Assembly (NCBI GenBank): GCA_963170055.1
Contig: CAUJGJ010000332.1
Location: 2,162,001 to 2,226,000 of the forward strand
From: Halisarca cf. caerulea
Lineage: Eukaryota > Porifera > Demospongiae > Chondrillida > Halisarcidae
Reading direction: 5' to 3'
DNA: 64,000 nt
Position numbers and translations under genes: made by a program. The notes beneath the pieces were generated by a model, which worked only from the letters and a program-made list of their open reading frames with translations, had not been told where the DNA came from and searched no databases. Positions within the stretch are counted from its first letter, which is position 1; each line of letters begins with the position of its first letter. Below, piece by piece: positions 25,230 through 37,060 of this stretch.

Positions 25230-28200
25230 CTTTAAAAGTGAACTTAGTAATTTATATTTTCTGCAAATTACACTTTTGCAAAGTGTTTAAAAGTCTTTTC
25301 AGAATGTTAACGTTGCCAAATTTAAATTTACCTTAAGAATAAAATTGCAAAGATGGTAATATCTTTAAAAGTGAACTTAGTAATTTTTATTTTCTGCAAA
25401 TTACACTTTTGCAAAGTGTTTAAAAGTCTTTTCAGAATGTTAACGTTGCCAAATTTAAATTTACCTTAAGAATTAAATTGCAAAGATGGTAATATCTTTA
25501 AAAGTGAACTTAGTAATTTTTATTTTCTGCAAATTACACTTTTGCAAAGTGTTTAAAAGTCTTTTCAGAATGTTAACGTTGCCAAATTTAAATTTACCTT
25601 AAGAATATAATTGCAAAGATGGTAATATCTTTAAAAGTGAACTTAGTAATTTTTATTTTCTGCAATTTACACTTTTGCAAAGTGTTTAAAAGTCTTTTCA
25701 GAATGTTAACGTTGCTAAATTTAAATTTACCTTTAAAATAAAATTGCAAAGATGGTAATATCTTTAAAAGTGAACTTAGTAATTTTTATTTTCCGTAAAT
25801 TACACTTTTGCAAAGTGTTTAAAAGTCTTTTCAGAATGTTAACGTTGCCAAATTTTAATTTACCTTAAGAATAAAATTGCAAAGAAGGTAATATCTTTAA
25901 AAGTGAACTTAGTAATTTTATTTTCCGTAAATTACACTTTTGCAAAGTGTTTAAAAGTCTTTTCAGAATATTAACGTTGCCAAATTTAAACTTACCTTAA
26001 GAATAAAATTGCAAAGAAGGTAAAATCTTTAAAAGTGAACTTAGTAATTTTTATTTTCCGTAAATTACACTTTTGCAAAGTGTTTAAAAGTCTTTTCAGA
26101 ATGTTAACGTTGCCAAATTTATATTTACCTTTAAAATAAAATTGCTAAGATGGTAATATATTTAAAAGTGAACTTAGTAATTTTTATTTTCCGCAAGTTA
26201 CACTTTTGCAAAGTGTTTAAAAGTCTTTTCAGAATGTTAACGTTGCCAAATTTAAATTTACCTTAAGAATAAAATTGCAAAGAAGGTAATATCTTTAAAA
26301 GTGAACTTAGTAATTTTTATTTTCCGTAAATTACACTTTTGCAAAGTGTTTAAAAGTCTTTTCAGAATGTTAACGTTGCCAAATTTAAATTTACCTTAAG
26401 AATAAAATTGCAAAGAAGGTAAAATCTTTAAAAGTGAACTTAGTAATTTTTATTTTCCGTAAATAACACTTTTGCAAAGTGTTTAAAAGTCTTTTCAGAA
26501 TGTTAACGTTGCCAAATTTAAATTTACCTTTAAAATAATATTGCTAAGATGGTAATATCTTTAAAAGTGAACTTAGTAATTTTTATTTTCCGCAAGTTAC
26601 ACTTTTGCAAAGTGTTTAAAAGTCTTTTCAGAATGTTAACGTTGCCAAATTTAAATTTACCTTAAGAATAAAATTGCAAAGATGGTAATATCTTTAAAAG
26701 TGAACTTAGTAATTTTTATTTTCTGCAAATTACACTTTTGCAAAGTGTTTAAAAGTCTTTTCAGAATGTTAACGTTGCCAAATTTAAACTTACCTTAAGA
26801 ATAATATTGCAAAGAAGGTAAAATCTTTAAAAGTGAACTTAGTAATTTTTATTTCCGTAAATAACACTTTTGCAAAGTGTTTAAAAGTCTTTTCAGAATG
26901 TTAACGTTGCCAAATTTAAATTTACCTTTAAAATAATATTGCTAAGATGGTATTATCTTTAAAAGTGAACTTAGTAATTTTTATTTTCCGCAAGTTACAC
27001 TTTTGCAAAGTGTTTAAAAGTCTTTTCAGAATGTTAACGTTGCCAAATTTAAATTTACCTTCAGAATAAAATTGCAAAGATGGTAATATCTTTAAAAGTG
27101 AACTTAGTAATGTTTATTTTCGGCAAATTACACTTTTGCAAAGTGTTTAAAAGTCTTTTCAGAATGATAACGTTGCCAAATTTTAATTTATCTTAAGAAT
27201 AAAATTGCAAAGATGGTAATATCTTTAAAAGTGAACTTAGTAATTTTTATTTTCTGCAAATTACACTTTTGCAAAGTGTTTAAAAGTCTTTTCAGAATGT
27301 TAACGTTGCCAAATTTAAATTTACCTTAAGAATAAAATTGCAAAGATGGTAATATCTTTAAAAGTGAACTTAGTAATTTTTATTTTCGGAAAATTACACT
27401 TTTGCAAAGTGTTTAAAAGTCTTTTCAGAATGTTAACGTTGCCAAATTTTAACTTACCTTAGAATAATATTGCAAAGATGGTAATATCTTTAAAAGTGAA
27501 CTTAGTAATTTTTATTTTCCGCAAATAACACTTTTTTCAAAGTGTTTAAAAGTCTTTTCAGAATGTTAACGTTGCCAAATTTTAACTTACCTTAGAATAA
27601 AATTGCAAAGATGGTAATATCTTTAAAAGTGAACTTAGTAATTTTTATTTTCTGCAAATTACACTTTTGCAAAGTGTTTAAAAGTCTTTTCAGAATGTTA
27701 ACGTTGCCAAATTTAAATTTACCTTAAGAATAAAATTGCAAAGATGGTAATATCTTTAAAAGTGAACTTAGTAATTTTTATTTTCTGCAAATTACACTTT
27801 TGCAAAGTGTTTAAAAGTCTTTTCAGAATGTTAACGTTGCCAAATTTAAATTTACCTTAAGAATTAAATTGCAAAGATGGTAATATCTTTAAAAGTGAAC
27901 TTAGTAATTTTTATTTTCTGCAAATTACACTTTTGCAAAGTGTTTAAAAGTCTTTTCAGAATGTTAACGTTGCCAAATTTAAATTTACCTTAAGAATAAA
28001 ATTGCAAAGATGGTAATATCTTTAAAAGTGGACTTAGTAATTTTTATTTTCTGCAAATTACACTTTTGCAAAGTGTTTAAAAGTCTTTTCAGAATGTTAA
28101 CGTTGCCAAATTTAAATTTACCTTAAGAATAAAATTGCAAAGATGGTAATATCTTTAAAAGTGAACTTAGTAATTTTTATTTTCTGCAAATTACACTTTT

Positions 28201-28375
28201 GCAAAGTGTTTAAAAGTCTTTTCAGAATGTTAACGTTGCCAAATTTAAACTTACCTTAAGAATAAAATTGCAAAGAAGGTAAAATCTTTAAAAGTGAACT
28301 TAGTAATTTTTATTTTCCGTAAATAACACTTTTGCAAAGTGTTTAAAAGTCTTTTCAGAATGTTAACGTTGCCAA
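25230..28375 (+). repeat. Third copy of the B+A segment, 4,652-bp offset
   Basis: From about 25,230 to 28,375 the array repeats 20,580-23,725 at an offset of 4,652 bp (35 monomers less three bases). Matching pairs are CTGCAATTTACAC at 21,008 and 25,660, AGAATATTAACG at 21,313 and 25,965, GAATGATAACG at 22,511 and 27,163, CTTTTTTCAAAG at 22,879 and 27,531, and AAGTGGACTT at 23,376 and 28,028. The longer offset reflects an insertion of seven extra monomers (about 24,655-25,230), drawn from AATTTCAAAG and GAATATAATT types as seen near 13,390 and 16,710. A private GGTATTATC occurs near 26,949. Confidence 0.85.
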
Positions 28376-30120
28376 ATTTAAATTTACCTTAAGAATAAAA
28401 TTGCAAAGATGGTAATATCTTTAAAAGTGAACTTAGTAATTTTTATTTTCTGCAAATTACACTTTTGCAAAATGTTTAAAAGTCTTTTCAGAATGTTAAC
28501 GTTGCCAAATTTAAATTTACCTTCAGAATAAAATTGCAAAGAAGGTAATATCTTTAAAAGTGAACTTAGTAATTTTTATTTTCTGCAAATTACACTTTTG
28601 CAAAGTGTTTAAAAGTCTTTTCAGAATGTTAACGTTGCCAAAATTAAATTTACCTTAAGAATTAAATTGCAAAGATGGTAATATCTTTAAAAGTGAACTT
28701 AGTAATTTTTATTTTCTGCAAATTACACTTTTGCAAAGTGTTTAAAAGTCTTTTCAGAATGTTAACGTTGCCAAATTTAAATTTACCTTAAGAATAAAAT
28801 TGCAAAGATGGTAATATCTTTAAAAGTGAACTTAGTAATTTTTATTTTCTGCAAATTACACTTTTGCAAAGTGTTTAAAAGTCTTTTCAGAATGTTAACG
28901 TTGCCAAATTTAAATTTACCTTAAGAATTAAATTGCAAAGATGGTAATATCTTTAAAAGTGAACTTAGTAATTTTTATTTTCTGCAAATTACACTTTTGC
29001 AAAGTGTTTAAAAGTCTTTTCAGAATGTTAACGTTGCCAAATTTAAATTTACCTTAAGAATATAATTGCAAAGATGGTAATATCTTTAAAAGTGAACTTA
29101 GTAATTTTTATTTTCTGCAATTTACACTTTTGCAAAGTGTTTAAAAGTCTTTTCAGAATGTTAACGTTGCTAAATTTAAATTTACCTTTAAAATAAAATT
29201 GCAAAGATGGTAATATCTTTAAAAGTGAACTTAGTAATTTTTATTTTCCGCAAATTACACTTTTGCAAAGTGTTTAAAAGTCTTTTCAGAATGTTAACGT
29301 TGCCAAATTTAAATTTACCTTAAGAATATAATTGCAAAGATGGTAATATCTTTAAAAGTGAACTTAGTAATTTTTATTTTCTGCAAATTACACTTTTGCA
29401 AAGTGTTTAAAAGTCTTTTCAGAATGTTAACGTTGCCAAATTTAAATTTACCTTAAGAATAAAATTGCAAAGATGGTAATATCTTTAAAAGTGAACTTAG
29501 TAATTTTTATTTTCCGCAAATAACACTTTTGCAAAGTGTTTAAAAGTCTTTTCAGAATGTTAACGTTGCCAAATTTAAACTTACCTTAAGAATAAAATTT
29601 CAAAGATGGTAATATCTTTAAAAGTGAACTTAGTAATTTTTATTTTCTGCAAATTACACTTTTGCAAAGTGTTTAAAAGTCTTTTCAGAATGTTAACGTT
29701 GCCAAATTTAAATTTACCTTAAGAATATAATTGCAAAGATGGTAATATCTTTAAAAGTGAACTTAGTAATTTTTATTTTCTGCAAATTACACTTTTGCAA
29801 AGTGTTTAAAAGTCTTTTCAGAATGTTAACGTTGCCAAATTTAAATTTACCTTAAGAATAAAATTGCAAAGATGGTAATATCTTTAAAAGTGAACTTAGT
29901 AATTTTTATTTTCTGCAAATTACACTTTTGCAAAGTGTTTAAAAGTCTTTTCAGAATGTTAACGTTGCCAAATTTAAATTTACCTTAAGAATAAAATTGC
30001 AAAGAAGGTAAAATCTTTAAAAGTGAACTTAGTAATTTTTATTTTCCGTAAATTACACTTTTGCAAAGTGTTTAAAAGTCTTTTCAGAATGTTAACGTTG
30101 CCAAATTTTAATTTACCTTA
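28375..30120 (+). repeat. Shortened core block A, copy 6, and flank
   Basis: After AAGTGGACTT (28,028) the CTGCAATTTACAC monomer comes only 1,087 bp later (29,115), against 1,486 bp in copies 1-3, a loss of exactly three monomers (399 bp). The missing part includes the GCTAAG/CCGCAAGTT and AATGTTTATTTTC monomers, so the right part of the GGTAAAATC monomer near 28,270 joins directly to a GCAAAATGTTT monomer (about 28,467). A private CCAAAATTAAAT occurs near 28,638. The stretch from 29,200 to 30,120 then follows 13,000-13,650 and 16,400-17,340 in variant order. Confidence 0.8.
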
Positions 30121-30129
30121 AGAATAAAA

Positions 30130-33100
30130 TTGCAAAGAAGGTAATATCTTTAAAAGTGAACTTAGTAATTTTATTTTCCGTAAATTACACTTTTGCAAAG
30201 TGTTTAAAAGTCTTTTCAGAATATTAACGTTGCCAAATTTAAACTTACCTTAAGAATAAAATTGCAAAGAAGGTAAAATCTTTAAAAGTGAACTTAGTAA
30301 TTTTTATTTTCCGTAAATTACACTTTTGCAAAGTGTTTAAAAGTCTTTTCAGAATGTTAACGTTGCCAAATTTATATTTACCTTTAAAATAAAATTGCTA
30401 AGATGGTAATATATTTAAAAGTGAACTTAGTAATTTTTATTTTCCGCAAGTTACACTTTTGCAAAGTGTTTAAAAGTCTTTTCAGAATGTTAACGTTGCC
30501 AAATTTAAATTTACCTTAAGAATAAAATTGCAAAGAAGGTAATATCTTTAAAAGTGAACTTAGTAATTTTTATTTTCCGTAAATTACACTTTTGCAAAGT
30601 GTTTAAAAGTCTTTTCAGAATGTTAACGTTGCCAAATTTAAATTTACCTTAAGAATAAAATTGCAAAGAAGGTAAAATCTTTAAAAGTGAACTTAGTAAT
30701 TTTTATTTTCCGTAAATAACACTTTTGCAAAGTGTTTAAAAGTCTTTTCAGAATGTTAACGTTGCCAAATTTAAATTTACCTTTAAAATAATATTGCTAA
30801 GATGGTAATATCTTTAAAAGTGAACTTAGTAATTTTTATTTTCCGCAAGTTACACTTTTGCAAAGTGTTTAAAAGTCTTTTCAGAATGTTAACGTTGCCA
30901 AATTTAAATTTACCTTAAGAATAAAATTGCAAAGAAGGTAAAATCTTTAAAAGTGAACTTAGTAATTTTTATTTTCCGTAAATTACACTTTTGCAAAGTG
31001 TTTAAAAGTCTTTTCAGAATGTTAACGTTGCCAAATTTAAATTTACCTTTAAAATAAAATTGCTAAGATGGTAATATCTTTAAAAGTGAACTTAGTAATT
31101 TTTATTTTCCGCAAGTTACACTTTTGCAAAGTGTTTAAAAGTCTTTTCAGAATGTTAACGTTGCCAAATTTAAATTTACCTTAAGAATAAAATTGCAAAG
31201 ATGGTAATATCTTTAAAAGTGAACTTAGTAATTTTTATTTTCTGCAAATTACACTTTTGCAAAGTGTTTAAAAGTCTTTTCAGAATGTTAACGTTGCCAA
31301 ATTTAAACTTACCTTAAGAATAATATTGCAAAGAAGGTAAAATCTTTAAAAGTGAACTTAGTAATTTTTATTTCCGTAAATAACACTTTTGCAAAGTGTT
31401 TAAAAGTCTTTTCAGAATGTTAACGTTGCCAAATTTAAATTTACCTTTAAAATAATATTGCTAAGATGGTAATATCTTTAAAAGTGAACTTAGTAATTTT
31501 TATTTTCCGCAAGTTACACTTTTGCAAAGTGTTTAAAAGTCTTTTCAGAATGTTAACGTTGCCAAATTTAAATTTACCTTCAGAATAAAATTGCAAAGAT
31601 GGTAATATCTTTAAAAGTGAACTTAGTAATGTTTATTTTCGGCAAATTACACTTTTGCAAAGTGTTTAAAAGTCTTTTCAGAATGTTAACGTTGCCAAAT
31701 TTTAATTTATCTTAAGAATAAAATTGCAAAGATGGTAATATCTTTAAAAGTGAACTTAGTAATTTTTATTTTCTGCAAATTACACTTTTGCAAAGTGTTT
31801 AAAAGTCTTTTCAGAATGTTAACGTTGCCAAATTTAAATTTACCTTAAGAATAAAATTGCAAAGATGGTAATATCTTTAAAAGTGAACTTAGTAATTTTT
31901 ATTTTCTGCAAATTACACTTTTGCAAAGTGTTTAAAAGTCTTTTCAGAATGTTAACGTTGCCAAATTTAAACTTACCTTAAGAATAAAATTGCAAAGAAG
32001 GTAAAATCTTTAAAAGTGAACTTAGTAATTTTTATTTTCCGTAAATAACACTTTTGCAAAGTGTTTAAAAATCTTTTCAGAATGTTAACGTTGCCAAATT
32101 TAAATTTACCTTAAGAATAATATTGTGAAGATGGTAATATCTTTAAAAGTGAACTTAGTAATTTTTATTTTCCGCAAGTTACACTTTTGCAAAGTGTTTA
32201 AAAGTCTTTTCAGAATGTTAACGTTGCCAAATTTAAATTTACCTTAAGAATAAAATTGCAAAGATGGTAATATCTTTAAAAGTGAACTTAGTAATTTTTA
32301 TTTTCGGCAAATTACACTTTTGCAAAGTGTTTAAAAGTCTTTTCAGAATGTTAACGTTGCCAAATTTAAATTTACCTTCAGAATAAAATTGCAAAGAAGG
32401 TAATATCTTTAAAAGTGAACTTAGTAATTTTTATTTTCTGCAAATTACACTTTTGCAAAGTGTTTAAAAGTCTTTTCAGAATGTTAACGTTGCCAAATTT
32501 AAATTTACCTTAAGAATAAAATTGCAAAGATGGTAATATCTTTAAAAGTGAACTTAGTAATTTTTATTTTCTGCAAATTACACTTTTGCAAAGTGTTTAA
32601 AAGTCTTTTCAGAATGTTAACGTTGCCAAATTTAAATTTACCTTAAGAATTAAATTGCAAAGATGGTAATATCTTTAAAAGTGAACTTAGTAATTTATAT
32701 TTTCTGCAAATTACACTTTTGCAAAGTGTTTAAAAGTCTTTTCAGAATGTTAACGTTGCCAAATTTAAATTTACCTTAAGAATAAAATTGCAAAGATGGT
32801 AATATCTTTAAAAGTGAACTTAGTAATTTTTATTTTCCGCAAATTACACTTTTGCAAAGTGTTTAAAAGTCTTTTCAGAATGTTAACGTTGCCAAATTTA
32901 AATTTACCTTAAGAATTAAATTGCAAAGATGGTAATATCTTTAAAAGTGAACTTAGTAATTTTTATTTTCTGCAAATTACACTTTTGCAAAGTGTTTAAA
33001 AGTCTTTTCAGAATGTTAACGTTGCCAAATTTAAATTTACCTTAAGAATAAAATTGCAAAGATGGTAATATCTTTAAAAGTGAACTTAGTAATTTTTATT

Positions 33101-36100
33101 TTCTGCAAATTACACTTTTGCAAAGTGTTTAAAAGTCTTTTCAGAATGTTAACGTTGCCAAATTTAAACTTACCTTAAGAATAAAATTGCAAAGAAGGTA
33201 AAATCTTTAAAAGTGAACTTAGTAATTTTTATTTTCCGTAAATAACACTTTTGCAAAGTGTTTAAAAATCTTTTCAGAATGTTAACGTTGCCAAATTTAA
33301 ATTTACCTTAAGAATAATATTGTGAAGATTGTAATATCTTTAAAAGTGAACTTAGTAATTTTTATTTTCCGCAAGTTACACTTTTGCAAAGTGTTTAAAA
33401 GTCTTTTCAGAATGTTAACGTTGCCAAATTTAAATTTACCTTAAGAATAAAATTGCAAAGATGGTAATATCTTTAAAAGTGAACTTAGTAATGTTTATTT
33501 TCTGCAAATTACACTTTTGCAAAGTGTTTAAAAGTCTTTTCAGAATGTTAACGTTGCCAAATTTAAATTTACCTTCAGAATAAAATTGCAAAGAAGGTAA
33601 TATCTTTAAAAGTGAACTTAGTAATTTTATTTTCCGTAAATTACACTTTTGCAAAGTGTTTAAAAGTCTTTTCAGAATATTAACGTTGCCAAATTTAAAC
33701 TTACCTTAAGAATAAAATTGCAAAGAAGGTAAAATCTTTAAAAGTGAACTTAGTAATTTTTATTTTCCGTAAATTACACTTTTGCAAAGTGTTTAAAAGT
33801 CTTTTCAGAATGTTAACGTTGCCAAATTTATATTTACCTTTAAAATAAAATTGCTAAGATGGTAATATATTTAAAAGTGAACTTAGTAATTTTTATTTTC
33901 CGCAAGTTACACTTTTGCAAAGTGTTTAAAAGTCTTTTCAGAATGTTAACGTTGCCAAATTTAAATTTACCTTAAGAATAAAATTGCAAAGAAGGTAATA
34001 TCTTTAAAAGTGAACTTAGTAATTTTTATTTTCCGTAAATTACACTTTTGCAAAGTGTTTAAAAGTCTTTTCAGAATGTTAACGTTGCCAAATTTAAATT
34101 TACCTTAAGAATAAAATTGCAAAGAAGGTAAAATCTTTAAAAGTGAACTTAGTAATTTTTATTTTCCGTAAATAACACTTTTGCAAAGTGTTTAAAAGTC
34201 TTTTCAGAATGTTAACGTTGCCAAATTTAAATTTACCTTTAAAATAATATTGCTAAGATGGTAATATCTTTAAAAGTGAACTTAGTAATTTTTATTTTCC
34301 GCAAGTTACACTTTTGCAAAGTGTTTAAAAGTCTTTTCAGAATGTTAACGTTGCCAAATTTAAATTTACCTTAAGAATAAAATTGCAAAGAAGGTAAAAT
34401 CTTTAAAAGTGAACTTAGTAATTTTTATTTTCCGTAAATTACACTTTTGCAAAGTGTTTAAAAGTCTTTTCAGAATGTTAACGTTGCCAAATTTAAATTT
34501 ACCTTTAAAATAAAATTGCTAAGATGGTAATATCTTTAAAAGTGAACTTAGTAATTTTTATTTTCCGCAAGTTACACTTTTGCAAAGTGTTTAAAAGTCT
34601 TTTCAGAATGTTAACGTTGCCAAATTTAAATTTACCTTAAGAATAAAATTGCAAAGATGGTAATATCTTTAAAAGTGAACTTAGTAATTTTTATTTTCTG
34701 CAAATTACACTTTTGCAAAGTGTTTAAAAGTCTTTTCAGAATGTTAACGTTGCCAAATTTAAACTTACCTTAAGAATAATATTGCAAAGAAGGTAAAATC
34801 TTTAAAAGTGAACTTAGTAATTTTTATTTCCGTAAATAACACTTTTGCAAAGTGTTTAAAAGTCTTTTCAGAATGTTAACGTTGCCAAATTTAAATTTAC
34901 CTTTAAAATAATATTGCTAAGATGGTAATATCTTTAAAAGTGAACTTAGTAATTTTTATTTTCCGCAAGTTACACTTTTGCAAAGTGTTTAAAAGTCTTT
35001 TCAGAATGTTAACGTTGCCAAATTTAAATTTACCTTCAGAATAAAATTGCAAAGATGGTAATATCTTTAAAAGTGAACTTAGTAATGTTTATTTTCGGCA
35101 AATTACACTTTTGCAAAGTGTTTAAAAGTCTTTTCAGAATGTTAACGTTGCCAAATTTTAATTTATCTTAAGAATAAAATTGCAAAGATGGTAATATCTT
35201 TAAAAGTGAACTTAGTAATTTTTATTTTCTGCAAATTACACTTTTGCAAAGTGTTTAAAAGTCTTTTCAGAATGTTAACGTTGCCAAATTTAAATTTACC
35301 TTAAGAATAAAATTGCAAAGATGGTAATATCTTTAAAAGTGAACTTAGTAATTTTTATTTTCTGCAAATTACACTTTTGCAAAGTGTTTAAAAGTCTTTT
35401 CAGAATGTTAACGTTGCCAAATTTAAACTTACCTTAAGAATAAAATTGCAAAGAAGGTAAAATCTTTAAAAGTGAACTTAGTAATTTTTATTTTCCGTAA
35501 ATAACACTTTTGCAAAGTGTTTAAAAATCTTTTCAGAATGTTAACGTTGCCAAATTTAAATTTACCTTAAGAATAATATTGTGAAGATGGTAATATCTTT
35601 AAAAGTGAACTTAGTAATTTTTATTTTCCGCAAGTTACACTTTTGCAAAGTGTTTAAAAGTCTTTTCAGAATGTTAACGTTGCCAAATTTAAATTTACCT
35701 TAAGAATAAAATTGCAAAGATGGTAATATCTTTAAAAGTGAACTTAGTAATTTTTATTTTCGGCAAATTACACTTTTGCAAAGTGTTTAAAAGTCTTTTC
35801 AGAATGTTAACGTTGCCAAATTTAAATTTACCTTCAGAATAAAATTGCAAAGAAGGTAATATCTTTAAAAGTGAACTTAGTAATTTTTATTTTCTGCAAA
35901 TTACACTTTTGCAAAGTGTTTAAAAGTCTTTTCAGAATGTTAACGTTGCCAAATTTAAATTTACCTTAAGAATAAAATTGCAAAGATGGTAATATCTTTA
36001 AAAGTGAACTTAGTAATTTTTATTTTCTGCAAATTACACTTTTGCAAAGTGTTTAAAAGTCTTTTCAGAATGTTAACGTTGCCAAATTTAAATTTACCTT

Positions 36101-37060
36101 AAGAATTAAATTGCAAAGATGGTAATATCTTTAAAAGTGAACTTAGTAATTTATATTTTCTGCAAATTACACTTTTGCAAAGTGTTTAAAAGTCTTTTCA
36201 GAATGTTAACGTTGCCAAATTTAAATTTACCTTAAGAATAAAATTGCAAAGATGGTAATATCTTTAAAAGTGAACTTAGTAATTTTTATTTTCCGCAAAT
36301 TACACTTTTGCAAAGTGTTTAAAAGTCTTTTCAGAATGTTAACGTTGCCAAATTTAAATTTACCTTAAGAATTAAATTGCAAAGATGGTAATATCTTTAA
36401 AAGTGAACTTAGTAATTTTTATTTTCTGCAAATTACACTTTTGCAAAGTGTTTAAAAGTCTTTTCAGAATGTTAACGTTGCCAAATTTAAATTTACCTTA
36501 AGAATAAAATTGCAAAGATGGTAATATCTTTAAAAGTGAACTTAGTAATTTTTATTTTCTGCAAATTACACTTTTGCAAAGTGTTTAAAAGTCTTTTCAG
36601 AATGTTAACGTTGCCAAATTTAAACTTACCTTAAGAATAAAATTGCAAAGAAGGTAAAATCTTTAAAAGTGAACTTAGTAATTTTTATTTTCCGTAAATA
36701 ACACTTTTGCAAAGTGTTTAAAAATCTTTTCAGAATGTTAACGTTGCCAAATTTAAATTTACCTTAAGAATAATATTGTGAAGATTGTAATATCTTTAAA
36801 AGTGAACTTAGTAATTTTTATTTTCCGCAAGTTACACTTTTGCAAAGTGTTTAAAAGTCTTTTCAGAATGTTAACGTTGCCAAATTTAAATTTACCTTAA
36901 GAATAAAATTGCAAAGATGGTAATATCTTTAAAAGTGAACTTAGTAATGTTTATTTTCTGCAAATTACACTTTTGCAAAGTGTTTAAAAGTCTTTTCAGA
37001 ATGTTAACGTTGCCAAATTTAAATTTACCTTCAGAATAAAATTGCAAAGAAGGTAATATC
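30130..37060 (+). repeat. Clean tandem duplication of a 26-monomer unit, 3,456-bp period
   Basis: Two adjacent copies cover about 30,130-33,595 and 33,595-37,060. All tracked variants pair at exactly 3,456 bp (26 monomers less two bases): short-T AATTTTATTTTCCG at 30,167 and 33,623, AGAATATTAACG at 30,218 and 33,674, AATGTTTATTTTCGGC at 31,628 and 35,084, TTGTGAAGATTG near 33,320 and 36,776, and AATGTTTATTTTCTGC at 33,490 and 36,946. The identity breaks only at the outer edges. Left of about 30,130 the sequence is a TTTTAATTTACC type, where the junction has a TTCAGAATA type. Right of about 37,075 a CTGC, full-T monomer follows. The adjacency and near-identity suggest a recent unequal exchange. 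Confidence 0.9.

Noticed and set aside
33436..33654. 72-codon minus-strand open frame as a gene
   Set aside because: It lies wholly inside satellite monomers, has no start context or codon bias, and exists only at a variant junction.
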